This document shows, one piece after another, positions 28,187-36,837 of a stretch of DNA of 64,000 nt. Source of the stretch: JBOGOC01 sp050747525. GTDB lineage: Bacteria; Acidobacteriota; Polarisedimenticolia; JACPZX01; DASXTC01. The DNA is taken from NCBI GenBank assembly GCA_050747525.1, contig JBOGOC010000110.1:62001-126000 (forward strand). The letters are read 5' to 3'. The position numbers and the translations under genes were made by a program. Position 1 is the first letter of the stretch, and every line of letters starts with the position of its first letter. Under the pieces are notes generated by a model that made no database searches, was not told the origin of the DNA, and was given only the letters and a program-made list of their open reading frames with translations.

Positions 28187-28340
28187 TTCCTCTAGCCTGC
28201 TTGCTTCTGCAGGGGGTTGCCGGTCGGACTGCCTGACGGCCGGCGTAGGTTGGCGGCCGGCCCGCCGCACCCTGTCCGGCACGGCCGTCAACCACCTCAG
28301 CGCGATCCCGTTCTCCCGGCCCCATACTGCTTCAGAACCC

Positions 28341-28410
28341 AGGAAGGACCGGCAGCCGCGCAGCCACCTCGCCTGTAGTGCTGCTTCCCGACGGCCGCCG
28401 GTCCCTTCCT
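28341..28410. repeat. 3'-end hairpin repeat, copy 2
   Basis: AGGAAGGACCGGCAGCCG at 28341-28358 pairs with the sequence at 28392-28410 (CGGCCGCCGGTCCCTTCCT), with one bulge and one mismatch, around a 33-nt loop starting CGCAGCCA. It lies 14 bases beyond the stop of the minus-strand gene ending at 28425. The 150 bases between copies 1 and 2 contain no recognisable gene. Confidence 0.7.
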
Positions 28411-28424
28411 GCGGGAATCGATGA

Positions 28425-31400
28425 TCAGGGAGTCGCCTTCTCCATCGGATTGATCTTCTGCCCGCCCGTAGAGGCCGTGCCCGCGGCGTAAATGTCTTCG
28501 AACACCAGGAGCGCGTAGCCGTTGGCCTTGAGGGTCACTGGCCGCCTCAGACCATGAGCCGGCAGGTTCACCGTGTAGGTCGCGGCTTTGCCCACGTGCT
28601 TGTACGGGAATGAGTAGAAGCCGTCCGCATCGGTGGTCGTGCTGGCGATGAGGTTGCCGAGCGGACCCATCAGCTGCACGGCGACACCGGGCTTCGGATT
28701 GGACGAGTTCAGCGTGAGGCCGTTGACCCCCGGGTTCTTCTTGAACGTGTTGACGCTGTAGACGGTGCTGTTCAGCGTCGGACCGTACGAGAAGCTGAAC
28801 GTGTAGTCCTGGCCGCTGACGTCGCCGGGGCTGCCGCCCTTGATGTAGACCACGCCTCCACCGAATCCGTCCAGCGTGCCGTTCAGGTCATTGTCCGGCC
28901 CCTGGAGGGTGGTTCCGTCAATCGCCTGCTGCCACCCCGTCGACTTCTTGAGCCCATAGTCGAGGTGGATGGTGATGTACGCCAGGCCACTCGGTGGCAC
29001 GAACCCCGAGACATACACCCGAGTGGTGGCGCCCAGGTTCTTCGCCGGATAATCGCCGCCGAGGATCACGGCATGCCCGCTGCTGGAGAAGTTGCCGCCG
29101 TCGGTGGTGATCGAGTAGCCGGCCAGCGCCGGGGGCAGCGTGAAGCATCCGCCGTCGCCCAGAGTGATGTCGCCCGAGGCGGTCCCGTCGTGGACCTGTA
29201 TCGGATTTGCGCCGTGCGTGACGTAGGGCCACGGGATGCCGATCTGGAGATTGAACCCCGCTCCGGGCGTTCCGTTGTAGAACACGTTGTAGTACGTCTG
29301 GCCCGGATTGGTAGCGTTGAGCGTGTAGTCGTTCTGCACCATCGTTCCGTTCGCGCCCACCGTCGGGTTCTGAAGATCGATCAGACGGAACGTGTCGTCG
29401 GGGAACGGGCAGAGGGAGCTGTCGGTCACCGACTCGCACGAACCGTTCTGGGCGTCGCCCACGTCCTCATGGATGCATCCGCCGCCGGCGCTGCACGAGT
29501 CGGCCGTGCATGGGTTGTCGTCGTTGCAATCGAGCTGCGAGCCTGCGCGGCATACATGGTCGACGCAGCTCTCGCTGCCGTCGCACACGTTGCCGTTGTC
29601 GCACTCGGCGTCGGTCAGGCATCCCACGCAGGTGTTGTCGCCCGGGTTGCAGAACTGCGCCCCCGGGTCCGTGCAGTCCTCGTTGCCGTTGCACTCCGTG
29701 CACGTGCCGGTCAACGGCTCGCACGCCGGCAGCCCGGCTTCGGTGCAGCCGCTGTCGTCCAGGCAGTCCACGCACCGGTCGCCCGCCTCGTCACAGCTCT
29801 GCTCAGCCGTGCAGGTGTTGCCCGGCGACGTGCACTCGCCCGCCGTGCAGCCCTCCGCTCCGTCGCAGAAGTCGCCGTTGTCGCACTCCGCGTCGGTCAG
29901 ACACTCCACGCAGGTGTTGTCACCAGGGTTGCAGAACGGCGCATCCGGGTTCGGGCAGTCCTCGTTGCCGTTGCACTCCGTGCACGTCCCGGTCTCGGGC
30001 TCGCACGCCGGCAGCCCCGGGTCGGTGCAGTCGGTGTCATCCAGGCAGTCCACGCACCGGTCGTTCGCCTCGTCGCAGCTCTGCTCCGCCGTGCAGGTGC
30101 TTCCCGAAGACGTGCACTCGCCTTCGGAGCACACCTCCGCACCGTCGCAGAAGTCGCCGTTGCCGCAGGGAGCGGTGTTGGCGAGGTTGGAGCAGCCGGT
30201 CCCGGAGTCGCAGGCATCGTCAGTGCAGACGTTGCCGTCGTCACAGCTCAGGGGGCTGCCCGCGCACGCTCCATCCTGGCAGGCATCCGTCTCGGTGCAG
30301 AGATCTTCATCGTCGCACGACGAGCCGTCGGCCAGAGGGTCGTTGTCGCACACGGCCTCTCCGCTGGAGGAGTCACAGCTGTCGGCCGTGCAGGCGTTCC
30401 CGTCGTCGCAGAACGCCGTCACGCAGGGGTCGAGCAGACCCTCGAAGCTCAGGTCGGTGCAGTCGCACTTGGAGCCGGCGCCGGCCTGCGCGAGGTTGGT
30501 GCAGGCGGTCTCGTGGTTGGCGTTCTGCTCCCACACCCGGCAGGACGACACCAGCAGGTTGCGGTCGTCGTCGAAGCGATCGCACGCCACGGTCGCCCGG
30601 AACGTGATGAACACGGGGCCGGCGCTGCTCTGGAGATCGCCGCAGCTGTCGGGATTGCCGATCTTGTGGCCATCCGGATCGAGGTCGAGGAACAGGTCCG
30701 AGTCGCAGTCGATGGGATCGGCATTGCCGTTGCCGACCCCCGCCTGCGGGGCCGCTCCGGCGCACTCCTGAGCTGTGTGGTCCGGGAGGCTCAGGCCGTC
30801 GCTCGCGATGAAGACGCCGAGGTCGTAGCGCTGGTTGGCCGTGGTCGCGAACCGGACGGTGAAGTCGAGAGTCACCGTGTCGATGGCGCTGCCGCAGACA
30901 TCTCCATTCACGGGCGCCGCGGCCACGACGGTCGTGGTCACGTCGTTCGCCGTGCACGAGTTGAGATTGGTGGGGCAGTCGACCCCGAACATCGACGTCG
31001 GCACGACCGGGTCGGGTGGCGGCGGATTGGCGCAGACGGCGTCCATGAACGCCCACGTCGCGGCGAGGCCGGACTGGGCCCCGCGCGCGTGAAGGAGGAA
31101 CTCCGAGCCGAGCGAATCATCGGGGTGGACGTGCCACGTGGCAGCGATTCGTCCCACGGGGTCGGCCGTGACCGTCCAGGGCTCGTGGCCCTCGCCACCG
31201 GGGATCCCCCCGCTCGTGTGGATCACGTGCAGCGTGACCTTCTCGCCGGGCCGGAAGCCGCCGCCTTCGATGCTGGCGTGGTCATCGGGCTGGTAGTCGA
31301 ACAGGTTCGTGCTGACGTACGCCATGCGGCCGAACGCGGCCGCGTTGGTCGGGCCCGAGAGCGCTCCCACCGCGCGGACCACGAACCGGTCGCCCTGGGT

Positions 31401-31751
31401 ATCGGCGGGATGGATCGACCACGTCGCCGTGAAGGTGCCGTCCTGGGCGATGACGGTCCACGCCTCGTGGCCCATCCCGGTCTCGGCCGCCCCGCCGGCG
31501 TGAGTGGTCATCAGGATGACGCTCTCCCCGATGCCAAAGCCGCTACCCCGGATGGTGAACGGGATGCCGGCGACCTGTCCGTCGTCCTCGATCCATACCC
31601 TGGCCTTCGAGCCGGCCAGCCCCGGCCCGAACGTGTTCCAGACGAGAACCCCGGCCAGAAAGAGTCCGAGGATGGCGAGACTTGCAGGCCTCGCGGTCAT
31701 CGCGATACGTCCGATTCCAGTGCGGCCGTGCCACTCAGGTGATTGAGACAT
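28425..31751 (-). CDS. Large surface protein with cysteine-rich DUF4215-like repeats
   Basis: I start at ATG 31751, upstream of a membrane signal (LAILGLFLAGVLVW); a longer frame to 31919 has no support. The 1108-residue product has two related Ig-like domains with WSIHPADTQGD and WHVHPDDSLGS (about 50-230), a beta domain with cysteines, a long stretch of cysteine-rich repeats (about 440-780, e.g. CDDGNACTADSCDS, CNGNEDC, CDNGDFCDGAE), and a C-terminal region with PGAGFNLQIGIPWPY and an SdrD-like fold ending in VLLVF-like strands. A 94-residue unit is repeated twice (29601-30164). The repeats resemble eukaryote-like and myxobacterial adhesion modules. Probably anchored by its N-terminal helix and exposed outside. 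Confidence 0.8.
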   Translation of the reverse strand: MSQSPEWHGRTGIGRIAMTARPASLAILGLFLAGVLVWNTFGPGLAGSKARVWIEDDGQVAGIPFTIRGSGFGIGESVILMTTHAGGAAETGMGHEAWTVIAQDGTFTATWSIHPADTQGDRFVVRAVGALSGPTNAAAFGRMAYVSTNLFDYQPDDHASIEGGGFRPGEKVTLHVIHTSGGIPGGEGHEPWTVTADPVGRIAATWHVHPDDSLGSEFLLHARGAQSGLAATWAFMDAVCANPPPPDPVVPTSMFGVDCPTNLNSCTANDVTTTVVAAAPVNGDVCGSAIDTVTLDFTVRFATTANQRYDLGVFIASDGLSLPDHTAQECAGAAPQAGVGNGNADPIDCDSDLFLDLDPDGHKIGNPDSCGDLQSSAGPVFITFRATVACDRFDDDRNLLVSSCRVWEQNANHETACTNLAQAGAGSKCDCTDLSFEGLLDPCVTAFCDDGNACTADSCDSSSGEAVCDNDPLADGSSCDDEDLCTETDACQDGACAGSPLSCDDGNVCTDDACDSGTGCSNLANTAPCGNGDFCDGAEVCSEGECTSSGSTCTAEQSCDEANDRCVDCLDDTDCTDPGLPACEPETGTCTECNGNEDCPNPDAPFCNPGDNTCVECLTDAECDNGDFCDGAEGCTAGECTSPGNTCTAEQSCDEAGDRCVDCLDDSGCTEAGLPACEPLTGTCTECNGNEDCTDPGAQFCNPGDNTCVGCLTDAECDNGNVCDGSESCVDHVCRAGSQLDCNDDNPCTADSCSAGGGCIHEDVGDAQNGSCESVTDSSLCPFPDDTFRLIDLQNPTVGANGTMVQNDYTLNATNPGQTYYNVFYNGTPGAGFNLQIGIPWPYVTHGANPIQVHDGTASGDITLGDGGCFTLPPALAGYSITTDGGNFSSSGHAVILGGDYPAKNLGATTRVYVSGFVPPSGLAYITIHLDYGLKKSTGWQQAIDGTTLQGPDNDLNGTLDGFGGGVVYIKGGSPGDVSGQDYTFSFSYGPTLNSTVYSVNTFKKNPGVNGLTLNSSNPKPGVAVQLMGPLGNLIASTTTDADGFYSFPYKHVGKAATYTVNLPAHGLRRPVTLKANGYALLVFEDIYAAGTASTGGQKINPMEKATP
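29601..30164 (-). repeat. Tandem 282-bp coding repeat, two copies
   Basis: The segments 29601-29882 and 29883-30164 are close copies with a period of 282 bases (94 codons). Each encodes the cysteine-rich unit DRCVDCLDD, ACEP-TGTCTECNGNEDC, FCNPGDNTCV and CLTDAECDNG. The high DNA identity points to a recent internal duplication in the surface-protein gene. Confidence 0.8.
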
Positions 31752-32030
31752 CGCCCCCCCAGGCTGAACGTTCGACGACGCACACTGGCGGCGCCCGCGC
31801 GTGGCAAGGAGACGCGTCGGCACGCACCCGGTGCGGACCCTCAGTACTGACGCAGTGATCTGAGTGAATCGGGTGAGGCTGGTCCCGCCCCCCGGGGGCG
31901 CCTCACGGCCGTCGAGCACAGCAAGAGACGGGAGTGGCGGCCCATCAGCCTTGCTGTTACAGCAACCCGCAGAATGTCCGTGCCCTTGTACGGCGTGCGG
32001 CCGAAACTGTCAAGCGCTTTTCAGAGCCGC
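31752..32030. other. Intergenic region upstream of duplicated leader copy 2
   Basis: With the leader and the ribosome site this gap is 437 bases. The first 279 bases, between the start of the large surface-protein gene and leader copy 2, hold no recognisable gene or RNA. They presumably carry the promoter of the minus-strand gene. Confidence 0.4.
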
Positions 32031-32152
32031 GTACGTGATCTCCCGCCGCATCCCGGTCGTGAAATCCCTCCGGTCAGGTCATGGATCGACCGGACTGATG
32101 AAAACCCCCCCCTCTTGTATCCATGTTGCGTTGCGGTGGGGCGGACCTCGAG
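32031..32152 (+). repeat. Duplicated leader, copy 2
   Basis: Close match to 27118-27240, including the CCGGTC/GACCGG inverted repeat and the terminal GGCGGACCTCGAG. In this copy only 36 bases separate it from the ATG of the downstream gene, against 103 in copy 1, so one copy gained or lost about 67 bases there. Confidence 0.7.
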
Positions 32153-32188
32153 GCGGGCTGCCTTCACAGTCAAGAGAAGGAGGAGTTC

Positions 32189-32959
32189 ATGCGAAAGATC
32201 GTGACGTTGGCGACCATGGCCGTGATGGTGCTTGCCGCGACCGGCAATGCCCTGGCGGCTGATAACGTCCGCAAGACCTTCAGTCTCCCTGCCGATTTCA
32301 CGGCCGTGATCGGTGCGACGGGCTGCAGCGGCTCACCCGGCCCCCAGATCAATCTGCAGGGGAACCTGGCCCTGACGGGTCTGAGCGCAGAAGTGATCTT
32401 CAGCAACCCCCAGGGAGTGTCCGGTCAGCAGGACATCATGGTGGCGCAGGCCGTGGTTCCGAACGATCAGCAGGTCGGCGTCCCGGGACAGTCAATCGTG
32501 GGCGGCATCGGAGACAACCCGTTCATCTGGCTTCAGCTCACCGATCAGAACGACAAGCCGCTGACCAGCGAGCTGTTCCTGGGCCGCTGCGATCAGGCGC
32601 AGTTCAACGTGGCGACCGGCGTCCAGGTGCCCATGTCCGCTATCGCGGACATTTCCACGGCCGAATGCGAGAGCACCGGCGGGCCGGCCGTCACGTTGGA
32701 AGGCCAAGTCGATCTCATGCCCATCCATGGAAAGCTGATCTTCCGCAGCAGCGACTCCGCCACGCCTCGAGGCAGGAACGATGAGGTCGTCGTGGATCTG
32801 GTGCTGCTGCCCACGGGTCAGACGTACCCGTTCCCGCAACAGGCAGTGGTGGGCGGCACGGGCGGCAACCCGCTGATCTCCATCCAGCTGCGCCAGGAAG
32901 GCGGCGAGGCGATCGGCTCGAGAAGCCAGCTCGGACGCTGCGGGGCACTGGCGCGGTAA
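32189..32959 (+). CDS. Secreted protein of unknown function, copy 2 of a duplicated locus
   Basis: ATG 32189 follows AAGGAGGAG and begins a signal peptide (1-24, ALAA) parallel to that of its paralogue at 27344; frames reaching further upstream enter the leader repeat. The 256-residue product keeps all four cysteines and the blocks GGIGDNPFIWLQ, DQNDKPLTSELFLGRC, MPIHGKLIFRSSD and GNPLISIQLR. Differences are spread evenly, so both copies seem to be under selection. A hairpin repeat of the same family as that of copy 1 starts 8 bases after the stop. Confidence 0.85.
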   Translation: MRKIVTLATMAVMVLAATGNALAADNVRKTFSLPADFTAVIGATGCSGSPGPQINLQGNLALTGLSAEVIFSNPQGVSGQQDIMVAQAVVPNDQQVGVPGQSIVGGIGDNPFIWLQLTDQNDKPLTSELFLGRCDQAQFNVATGVQVPMSAIADISTAECESTGGPAVTLEGQVDLMPIHGKLIFRSSDSATPRGRNDEVVVDLVLLPTGQTYPFPQQAVVGGTGGNPLISIQLRQEGGEAIGSRSQLGRCGALAR

Positions 32960-32966
32960 TGAACTC

Positions 32967-33035
32967 AGGAAGGACCGGCAGCCGCGCAGCCAGCCGGATG
33001 ACGTGCCGCGTCCCGACGGCCGCCGGTCCCTTCCT
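32967..33035. repeat. 3'-end hairpin repeat, copy 3
   Basis: The left arm AGGAAGGACCGGCAGCCG (32967-32984) and the right arm CGGCCGCCGGTCCCTTCCT (33017-33035) are identical in sequence to those of copy 2; the loop again starts CGCAGCCA. It fills the gap between two convergent genes (stops at 32959 and 33042), where a bidirectional terminator would be expected. Confidence 0.7.
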
Positions 33036-33041
33036 GCAGGC

Positions 33042-34196
33042 CTACCTCTTCACCACTCTCAGCGCCACTCCGTTCTCGCGGCCGCTGCCCACTTGCATCA
33101 CGTCACTCATGCCGGTGCTCGGGTCGGACATCTCCACCTTGATCTGGTTGCCGGGAACGCCGAAGTCCACGAGCACCTGCTTCACCTGCTCGGCGCGGCG
33201 CTTGGACAGCTCGAGGTTGCCCGAGTCGTCCCTTGCGTCGGCGGAGTATCCGGTCAGAGCGATGTGTGCGTCGGGATTGGCCTTGAGGATCGCCGCCACG
33301 CTGGCCAGCGCGTCGCGCGACTGCGGCGTCGTGTCCGCCGAGCCGGGCTTGAAGGTCACCTGATCGAGGTCGTGCCAGTTCCCCTCACCGGCGCGGATGT
33401 CGCTGGTGAGCCGGTTGTCGAGCCCGGTGGTGTCGTAGGGGAGATTGGCCGCCGTCCTGGGTGCCTCGGGCGCGTGCTCGCGTCCACGAAACAGCGACGT
33501 GATCGCCCACAGGCCGGCCAGCACCAGGATGCCGGGAATGATCCACCTCATCGGCGAGGCGGTCCGGTGGGCGGCCTGGTAGGTGGTGGCCCGGTGCGCG
33601 GGCTCGCGATGCGCCTCTTCGCTGCGCACGAACGGGCGGGCGGGCTCCACCACCGGCTCACGGTACCCAGGCAGCACCCGGGCGAAACCGCTCGGCAGCG
33701 CCGCCATGATCGAGCTCTTCTGATCCATCAGCATGCTGGCCAGGCCGGTCGCCCCGGTCCCGGTCTGCCGGGCGGTCTTGCCGAGGAACGCGAGCACCAT
33801 CGGAGCCACCATGCCGAGCATGGAGGCCGCCGAGGACGGCTTGAGCCCGGCGTAGCCGGACAGCGTCCTTTCGAGCGTCCCCCTCTGGCCCCCGAACAGG
33901 AGCGCGGTGAACCGCGTGCCGAGCGAGCCTCCGGGCGCGCCCGCGCCAGGAGACAGCATGCTCCCCAGGTTGCTGAGAAGGCCCGGGTCATTGTCCGGAT
34001 CGGACGCCAGGCCGTACACCTGGCCTATGAACGCCGGATCGTCCGCGCGTGTGGCCACGGACCCGAGAACGGCGGGGATCGCTGCCGAAAAGCCCTTCTT
34101 CACGGTCTGATCGGATTCGCCCAGGTACGAGCTCGCCTGCGAGATCGCGCCGGGCGTCACGAACTGGTTGAGGGATTCGAGTATCGAAAATGCCAT
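33042..34196 (-). CDS. DUF937 and OmpA domain membrane protein
   Basis: I start at ATG 34196, preceded by TGGAGGCG about 7 bases upstream; an upstream frame to 34265 has no signal or ribosome site. The 384-residue protein has a DUF937 domain (about 1-165, SILESLNQFVTPGAISQASSYLG), a charged linker, one membrane helix (217-236, IIPGILVLAGLWAITSLF) and an OmpA/MotB-type peptidoglycan-binding domain (about 262-384, ALTGYSADARDDSGNLELSKRRAEQVKQVL). It should be an inner-membrane protein with its OmpA part in the periplasm, gripping the cell wall. The fusion is common in this group. The role of DUF937 is unknown. Confidence 0.9.
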   Translation of the reverse strand: MAFSILESLNQFVTPGAISQASSYLGESDQTVKKGFSAAIPAVLGSVATRADDPAFIGQVYGLASDPDNDPGLLSNLGSMLSPGAGAPGGSLGTRFTALLFGGQRGTLERTLSGYAGLKPSSAASMLGMVAPMVLAFLGKTARQTGTGATGLASMLMDQKSSIMAALPSGFARVLPGYREPVVEPARPFVRSEEAHREPAHRATTYQAAHRTASPMRWIIPGILVLAGLWAITSLFRGREHAPEAPRTAANLPYDTTGLDNRLTSDIRAGEGNWHDLDQVTFKPGSADTTPQSRDALASVAAILKANPDAHIALTGYSADARDDSGNLELSKRRAEQVKQVLVDFGVPGNQIKVEMSDPSTGMSDVMQVGSGRENGVALRVVKR

Positions 34197-34305
34197 CAGA
34201 TTCGCCTCCACTTGCGTTGGGGCGCACCAGTTTCTTCCTGCGCCCGCTTCGTATATGGAAATCATAGGGACTGCTCAGCGCCGGTGCTTCGGGGTGGTGC
34301 GGGAA

Positions 34306-36825
34306 TCACCGGGTGCGGGTGTCCGATCGGTGCAGGCTCGCGTCCAGGCCCGCCCGCCGCAGCAGGTCGGCATAGCGCGGATCACCGCGAAGAGGAGCAT
34401 AACGGGGGTCGGACACCAGGTAGGTGAACGCGAGGCTGCGCTGATCGAAGGCCTTTTCGAGCCAGTCGAACGCCGTATCGAGCTCCCCCACCTTGGCGTG
34501 GTAGAGAGCCATGCGCTGCGGCACGGGCTTGCCGTGGGCCTGGGTCCACTCGATGGCCTGCCGCCAGTAGCCCTTCATGCCGCCGGCGGCGTAGGCCTTG
34601 CGAAAGGCGCTGTTGATCGCCTCGGGCGCTCCGTAAAGGTATTGATCGACCGCCTCGTCGTTGCGCCCCATCTCCTCGAAGACCCGGCCCAGAGTTCCGT
34701 GCGCGACGCTGAACGCGGGGTCGAGCTCGAGCGTGCGCTGCAGCTGCTGGATCGCCTCGGTGTTCCGCCCCGCCATGTAGAGGATGTCGCCCAGGTTCTC
34801 GTTGATGATGAGCGACAGGGGATCCAGCTCCAGGGCACGCCGCGCCGACGCGATGGCCTGCTCGGGCCGGCTCTGCGACATGGCGAACAGCGAGTACCAG
34901 TGGTGCGCCACCGAATAGCCCGGGTTCAGGTCGATGGCCAGGCGGTAGGAGGCCTCCGCGCCCGCCCAGTCCCGATCGTGCACCTCCTGCACGCGGGCCA
35001 GTGACGCGTGTGGCTCGGCGAGCGAGTCGTCCAGCTCGAGGGCGCGCCGCGCAGAGGCTCGCGCGCGCTCGAAGTCCTCGCGGCTGTTGGTGTACAGCGC
35101 CTGCGCCGACCAGGCGTCGGCCAGGCCGACATGGGCCTGCGCGTAGGAAGGATCGAGGGCCACGGCTTCCCCGAAGTACTCGATGGCCTTGGTCATGGCC
35201 TCCTGGGTGCGCCGGTTCCAGTGATGCCGGCCCTTCAGGTAAGCCTCGTGGGCACGGGGGTCCAAGGTGCGCACGCGGCTGAGCCGCTCTTCGTCGCGCG
35301 GCGTGATGCGGATGCGGATCTCCTCTGCCACCGCGCGCGCCAGATCGCTCTGCAGGGCCAGCACGTCTCTGAGGTCCCGCTCGTAGCTCTGCGCCCAGAG
35401 GTGGCGATCGGTGGCCGCCTCGATGAGCTGCGCGGTGAGACGGATGCGACCTCCGGAGCGGCGCACCGACCCTTCCAGCACCGCGTCCACGCCCAGCTCC
35501 CTCCCGATGTCGGGCAGGAGCTTGCTTGTCTTCTTGTAGCGCATCACCGATGTGCGCGAAATCACGCGGATCGACTGGATCTGCGCCATGCGGGCGATGA
35601 GCTCCTCGGTCATGCCGTCCACGAAATACTCCTGGGTCTCATCCTGGGAGAGGTCGTCCAGAGGGAGGACGGCAAGGGAGCGGATGGTTCCCGGGCCCTC
35701 GGACTCCGGAGGCGGCCCCGACCCGATCCATCCCGACGCGTACAGGGCCAGCACCGCGACCGCGAGGAGGGCGGCCGCCGCCCACGCGAGCACGCCACGC
35801 CGTGCAGGCTTCGGACGCGGCGCGCCGCCGCTCTCCTCCTTGAGCAGGCGCAGGTCCGCAAGGAGGTCCCGTGTGTCCTGGTAGCGGCCCGCTGGATCCT
35901 TCTGCAGGCACCTGGTGACGATCTCCTCCAGGCGCGGCGGGACCGAAGGCTCCACCGCGCTGGGGGATCGCTGCTTCTCCTTGAGGATGGAGCTGAGGGT
36001 GTCGATCGGCGTGGAGCCGTGGAATGGTCGATTCCCCGTCGCCATCTGGTACAGGATGATCCCGAAGGCGAACTGGTCCGAACGGGCGTCCACCGGCTCT
36101 CCCCGGGCCTGTTCGGGAGACATGTTGGCCACCGTTCCCGCCACCTGACCTTCGCGCGTCAGGTCGGGAGATCGGGTCGCCAGATCGCTGACCGCGGGCG
36201 GCGAGGCCGGGTCATCCAGCACCTTGGCCAGACCGAAATCGAGGATCTTCACCCGTCCCTCGGGAGTCACCATCACATTTCCGGGCTTGAGATCCCGGTG
36301 AACGATATGAAGGCGGTGTGCTTCGGCCAGCCCTTCGACCGTCTGCAGGGCGAGGTCGAGCGTCCTGGCAAGAGGCAGCGGACGGCCCGGCTCGAGCAGA
36401 TCCCGCAGGCTCTGACCCTCGATCACTTCCAGGGAGATGTACGGCTCTCCCGCGGGAATCGACCCGGGATCCACGCTGGGAGGAAGGGGAAGCGGCTGAT
36501 CCAGCTCGCCCACCTCGTGGATGGTGCAGATGCTGGGATGGTTGATGGAGGCTGCCGTCCTGGCCTCACGCAGGAAGCGCGCCCGCCGTTCGGGTCGCTC
36601 GGCCATCTCGGGAGGCAGGAACTTCAGCGCAACCTGCCGCCGCAGGAGGGAATCGTGTGCCCGGTAGACCACTCCCATGCCGCCGTGGCCGAGCTTGCCC
36701 ACAATGCGGTATCTGACCTGATCCACGGCTGGACTCTCGTCCGCCTTCCGATCGCGCGTGACGGGACTCCTGGACAGGGCGAACGCGCCAGGCAGGGCGC
36801 GCCGGTGGAGTGGCGATGGTACCAC
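34306..36825 (-). CDS. Ser/Thr protein kinase with membrane helix, TolB/FlgO-like segment and TPR repeats
   Basis: The 839-residue protein has a Hanks-type kinase domain (38-310): glycine loop LGHGGMG, K68, catalytic HRD at 176-178, DFG at 196-198. A membrane helix (345-366) separates it from a periplasmic TolB/FlgO-like domain (about 375-495, SLAVLPLDDLSQDETQEYFVDGMTEEL) and TPR repeats (about 520-780). In the activation segment the usual Tyr of the GTVAYMSPEQ type sequence is Asn (N234). GTG 36825 gives the longest form; GTG 36726 would start just before the kinase domain and is equally possible. Such kinases in Acidobacteria are numerous, and this one is not in an obvious operon. It may couple a periplasmic signal to phosphorylation. 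Confidence 0.93.
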   Translation of the reverse strand: MVPSPLHRRALPGAFALSRSPVTRDRKADESPAVDQVRYRIVGKLGHGGMGVVYRAHDSLLRRQVALKFLPPEMAERPERRARFLREARTAASINHPSICTIHEVGELDQPLPLPPSVDPGSIPAGEPYISLEVIEGQSLRDLLEPGRPLPLARTLDLALQTVEGLAEAHRLHIVHRDLKPGNVMVTPEGRVKILDFGLAKVLDDPASPPAVSDLATRSPDLTREGQVAGTVANMSPEQARGEPVDARSDQFAFGIILYQMATGNRPFHGSTPIDTLSSILKEKQRSPSAVEPSVPPRLEEIVTRCLQKDPAGRYQDTRDLLADLRLLKEESGGAPRPKPARRGVLAWAAAALLAVAVLALYASGWIGSGPPPESEGPGTIRSLAVLPLDDLSQDETQEYFVDGMTEELIARMAQIQSIRVISRTSVMRYKKTSKLLPDIGRELGVDAVLEGSVRRSGGRIRLTAQLIEAATDRHLWAQSYERDLRDVLALQSDLARAVAEEIRIRITPRDEERLSRVRTLDPRAHEAYLKGRHHWNRRTQEAMTKAIEYFGEAVALDPSYAQAHVGLADAWSAQALYTNSREDFERARASARRALELDDSLAEPHASLARVQEVHDRDWAGAEASYRLAIDLNPGYSVAHHWYSLFAMSQSRPEQAIASARRALELDPLSLIINENLGDILYMAGRNTEAIQQLQRTLELDPAFSVAHGTLGRVFEEMGRNDEAVDQYLYGAPEAINSAFRKAYAAGGMKGYWRQAIEWTQAHGKPVPQRMALYHAKVGELDTAFDWLEKAFDQRSLAFTYLVSDPRYAPLRGDPRYADLLRRAGLDASLHRSDTRTR

Positions 36826-36837
36826 AGGGGGTCGGGA

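Noticed and set aside
29601..30164. CRISPR-like or other direct-repeat array
   Set aside because: The repeats are 282 bases, in frame, and encode a protein unit; no spacers are present.
28965..31742. Plus-strand frame of 925 codons
   Set aside because: It lies antisense to the Cys-rich surface protein and reflects its codon composition; it has no ribosome site, motif or domain.
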